From Shimia sp047124445 (GTDB taxonomy: Bacteria > Pseudomonadota > Alphaproteobacteria > Rhodobacterales > Rhodobacteraceae), in NCBI RefSeq assembly GCF_047124445.1, contig NZ_CP138921.1, positions 372,001 through 436,000 of the forward strand: 64,000 nt of DNA, in the 5' to 3' direction. Shown piece after piece: positions 62,380 through 64,000 of the stretch. The notes beneath the pieces are model-generated. The model was not told the origin of the DNA. It searched no databases and worked only from the letters and a program-made list of their open reading frames with translations. Numbering within the stretch: position 1 is the stretch's first letter; each line of letters begins with the position of its first letter. The translations under genes and the position numbers were made by a program.

Positions 62380-63273
62380 ATGGACATGCGAGATCTGGAA
62401 TTGGCGCTGTTGGTGCAGGCGCAGGGCAGCATTGCCGGGGCGGCGCGGGTGTTGGATTTGGATCCGTCGTCGGTGTCCCGCAGCCTGTCGGCTTTGGAAG
62501 CGGAACTGGGCGTGCGTTTGTTTCACCGCACAACGCGTAAGCTGTCCACAACCGAAGAAGGTGCGGCCTATTTGCAGCGCGTGGCGCCGCTGGTGGAGGA
62601 AATGCGGGCGGCAGCGCAAGCGGCTTCTGGTGCGCGTCAAGCGCCATCAGGTACGTTGCGGATGACGGCGTCGGTGGCCTTCGCCTGTCAGATGCTAGTG
62701 ACGGTGCTGCCAGCGTTTTCAGAGCGGTATCCGGAGATATCCGTTGAGTTGATCAGCAGTGACGCCAACTTGGATTTGGTCGAACAGGGGATTGATCTGG
62801 CGGTGCGCTTGGCCCCGGCGCCGAAAGGGGATTTGGTGTCCAGTAAGCTGATGGACACGCGGTATCATCTGGTGGCGAGCCCGGCGTATTTGGCGCGCGT
62901 TGGCGGGGTGAAAACTCCCGAGGGCCTGCGGGACCACAACTGTTTGCGGTATGCACTGCCGGGGTTTGGAGATGTGTGGCGGTTTCGATCAGACGCGGAG
63001 CCGTTTGAAGTACGCGTGACCGGGCGGCACAAGTTTTCCAATGCATTGGCGCTTCTGGAGGCCGCGCGGGAAGGGCTTGGCGTGGCGTTGTTGGCGGATT
63101 GGCTGGTTGCGGAGGACTTGGCAGCGGGGCGATTGGTGGAGCTCTGTCCGCGGTATCAAGGCACGGTGAGTGATTTTGAAACGGCGGCTTGGGTGCTGTA
63201 CCCAAACCGCCGGTATCTGCCGCGCAAGACGCGGGTGATGATTGATTTTCTGCGTGAGAGTCTCGCGGGTTAG
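62380..63273 (+). CDS. LysR family transcriptional regulator
   Basis: A 297-residue regulator. The HTH is QAQGSIAGAARVLDLDPSSV followed by SRSLSALEAELGVRLFHRTT. The effector domain is of the LysR substrate-binding type (SGTLRMTASVAFACQMLVTV and VEQGIDLAVRLAPAPKGDLV). It is divergent from the SDR, with a 91-base shared promoter region. ATG 62386 is an alternative start. Its stop overlaps the stop of the DUF3179 gene. Confidence 0.9.
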   Translation: MDMRDLELALLVQAQGSIAGAARVLDLDPSSVSRSLSALEAELGVRLFHRTTRKLSTTEEGAAYLQRVAPLVEEMRAAAQAASGARQAPSGTLRMTASVAFACQMLVTVLPAFSERYPEISVELISSDANLDLVEQGIDLAVRLAPAPKGDLVSSKLMDTRYHLVASPAYLARVGGVKTPEGLRDHNCLRYALPGFGDVWRFRSDAEPFEVRVTGRHKFSNALALLEAAREGLGVALLADWLVAEDLAAGRLVELCPRYQGTVSDFETAAWVLYPNRRYLPRKTRVMIDFLRESLAG

Positions 63274-64000
63274 CCGGGCCAGAGGGCGGTGTCTGGGTGG
63301 AATTGAGACCACGCGAACCAGAAGGATTGGTGGCTGCCGAGGTCCGCGCCGTTTGCGTCCACTGCGCGAATGCCACCTGCGTCGAGTTTGAGGCGGATGT
63401 TTTCGTAGGCTATGTCGTCGCCTTTGCGCAGGGCCACAAGGGCTTTGCTGCGTTGGAAGGCGACGGGCTGGCCGGAAGCTGTGACGATGCCAATGATGTC
63501 TTCGTGCACGGGTAGGCGGGGATCGACGTCACCCACAGGGAAAATCGGCCCGTTGGCGTCGCGGCCATTGCGGAAATCTGGGTTGCGGCCGAGGGCGAGG
63601 TATTCAGCCAGAACGGTGGTTTCTGGGTGGGCCGTTTTCCATGTGCCCCAGTCGGTGGTGATGACGGCGGCTTGTTCGAGTTTGATGCCTTTGTCTGCCA
63701 AGGGGCCGGTGACAGCGTGGCCAAGGAACGTATCGAAGACAGAATAGGTGGTGAGGTCGTACATGACTTTGTTGGAGCGGCTGAGCAGGCCAGAGGTGCG
63801 CAGGATTGGGCGGTCTACGCCCGCTGGCAGTTGGTCGGTGAAGTAGGCTTGGGCGGCGCCACAGAGGGTGCAGTAGGGGATGCCGAGGTCGCGGCCACCA
63901 AGGGTGTCATTGACCATCTCGCGGACCTCCATGATCTGGCGCGGGTAGGCGCGGTACTCGCCATTGACCTCAACGCCAAAGACAATGTCGTCATCCTTGA
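63270..64000 (-). CDS. DUF3179 domain protein, 5' end off the window
   Basis: At least 243 residues, the frame being open to the window edge. GEYRAYPRQIMEVREMVNDT and LGIPYCTLCGAAQAYFTDQL are typical of DUF3179, whose members are often exported and have a CxxC pair; its role is unknown. An internal ATG at 63932 is not the start, because matching residues continue upstream. Confidence 0.85.
   Translation of the reverse strand, partial: KDDDIVFGVEVNGEYRAYPRQIMEVREMVNDTLGGRDLGIPYCTLCGAAQAYFTDQLPAGVDRPILRTSGLLSRSNKVMYDLTTYSVFDTFLGHAVTGPLADKGIKLEQAAVITTDWGTWKTAHPETTVLAEYLALGRNPDFRNGRDANGPIFPVGDVDPRLPVHEDIIGIVTASGQPVAFQRSKALVALRKGDDIAYENIRLKLDAGGIRAVDANGADLGSHQSFWFAWSQFHPDTALWPG

Overview
The window looks like chromosomal DNA of a marine alphaproteobacterium of the order Rhodobacterales (Roseobacter-type). 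This rests on gene content and style: aerobic cobaltochelatase cobS/cobT, malate synthase G, pntAB, a C4-dicarboxylate TRAP transporter (dctPQM), GatB, DUF3422, DUF4177 and DUF2332 proteins, many GGAG-type ribosome binding sites, high GC, and families of intergenic palindromic repeats. No phage, IS element, CRISPR array, rRNA or tRNA gene was seen. The genus cannot be fixed from the sequence alone.

Layout. 1-5.3 kb: a nearly complete Xaa-Pro aminopeptidase, then cobS - DUF4240 - cobT on the minus strand. 5.4-13.1 kb: a Tat-exported MsrB-like protein, an orphan response regulator whose phospho-acceptor Asp is Glu and which is overlapped by a 49-aa membrane micro-protein, an AraC regulator, a small two-gene unit behind a 16-bp palindrome, a c-haem-type adenylate cyclase, a J-domain protein, bolA, DUF4177, a methyltransferase and a thioesterase. 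13.4-15.5 kb: a NalP-like surface subtilase. 15.6-22.4 kb (minus): gatB, two hypotheticals, an SDR and pepN. 22.6-30.5 kb: glcB, a C26 amidotransferase, an SDR, an ICMT-like membrane protein and pntAB. 30.7-32.0 kb: a riboflavin importer gene (ribN) behind an FMN riboswitch. 32.1-37.4 kb: DUF3422, ihfB, lapA-like, trpF, a LysR gene and trpB. 37.6-40.0 kb: two small genes, then two secreted proteins with very long poly-aspartate tails, then a membrane-tethered LuxR-type regulator. 40.1-49 kb: a monooxygenase, DUF2237, an FAD oxidoreductase, a 735-aa protein of unusual composition, a serine hydrolase, DUF2332-pth and a desaturase. 49.3-52.5 kb: dctPQM. 52.7-56.3 kb (minus): methyltransferase, tpiA, a SufA/ErpA-like carrier, SufT-like, nfeD and stomatin. 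56.4-64 kb: tgt, two secreted paralogs, lon behind an RpoH-type promoter, an SDR with a divergent LysR gene, and a partial DUF3179 gene.

How the parts fit. Most of the window is housekeeping and central metabolism: C4-acid uptake, glyoxylate use, NADPH supply, tryptophan synthesis, Fe-S assembly, proteolysis and translation quality control. The less ordinary material is regulatory or structural. The poly-Asp protein pair with its membrane-bound regulator (38.25-40.02 kb) is the best candidate for an undescribed system. Also notable are the FMN riboswitch carrying a rhizobial-type palindrome in its variable arm, with a hairpin that would hide the ribN start codon; three intergenic arrays of a degenerate 11-bp repeat; a family of composite repeats with a fixed core and rewritten palindromes; and the degenerate response regulator with its micro-protein.
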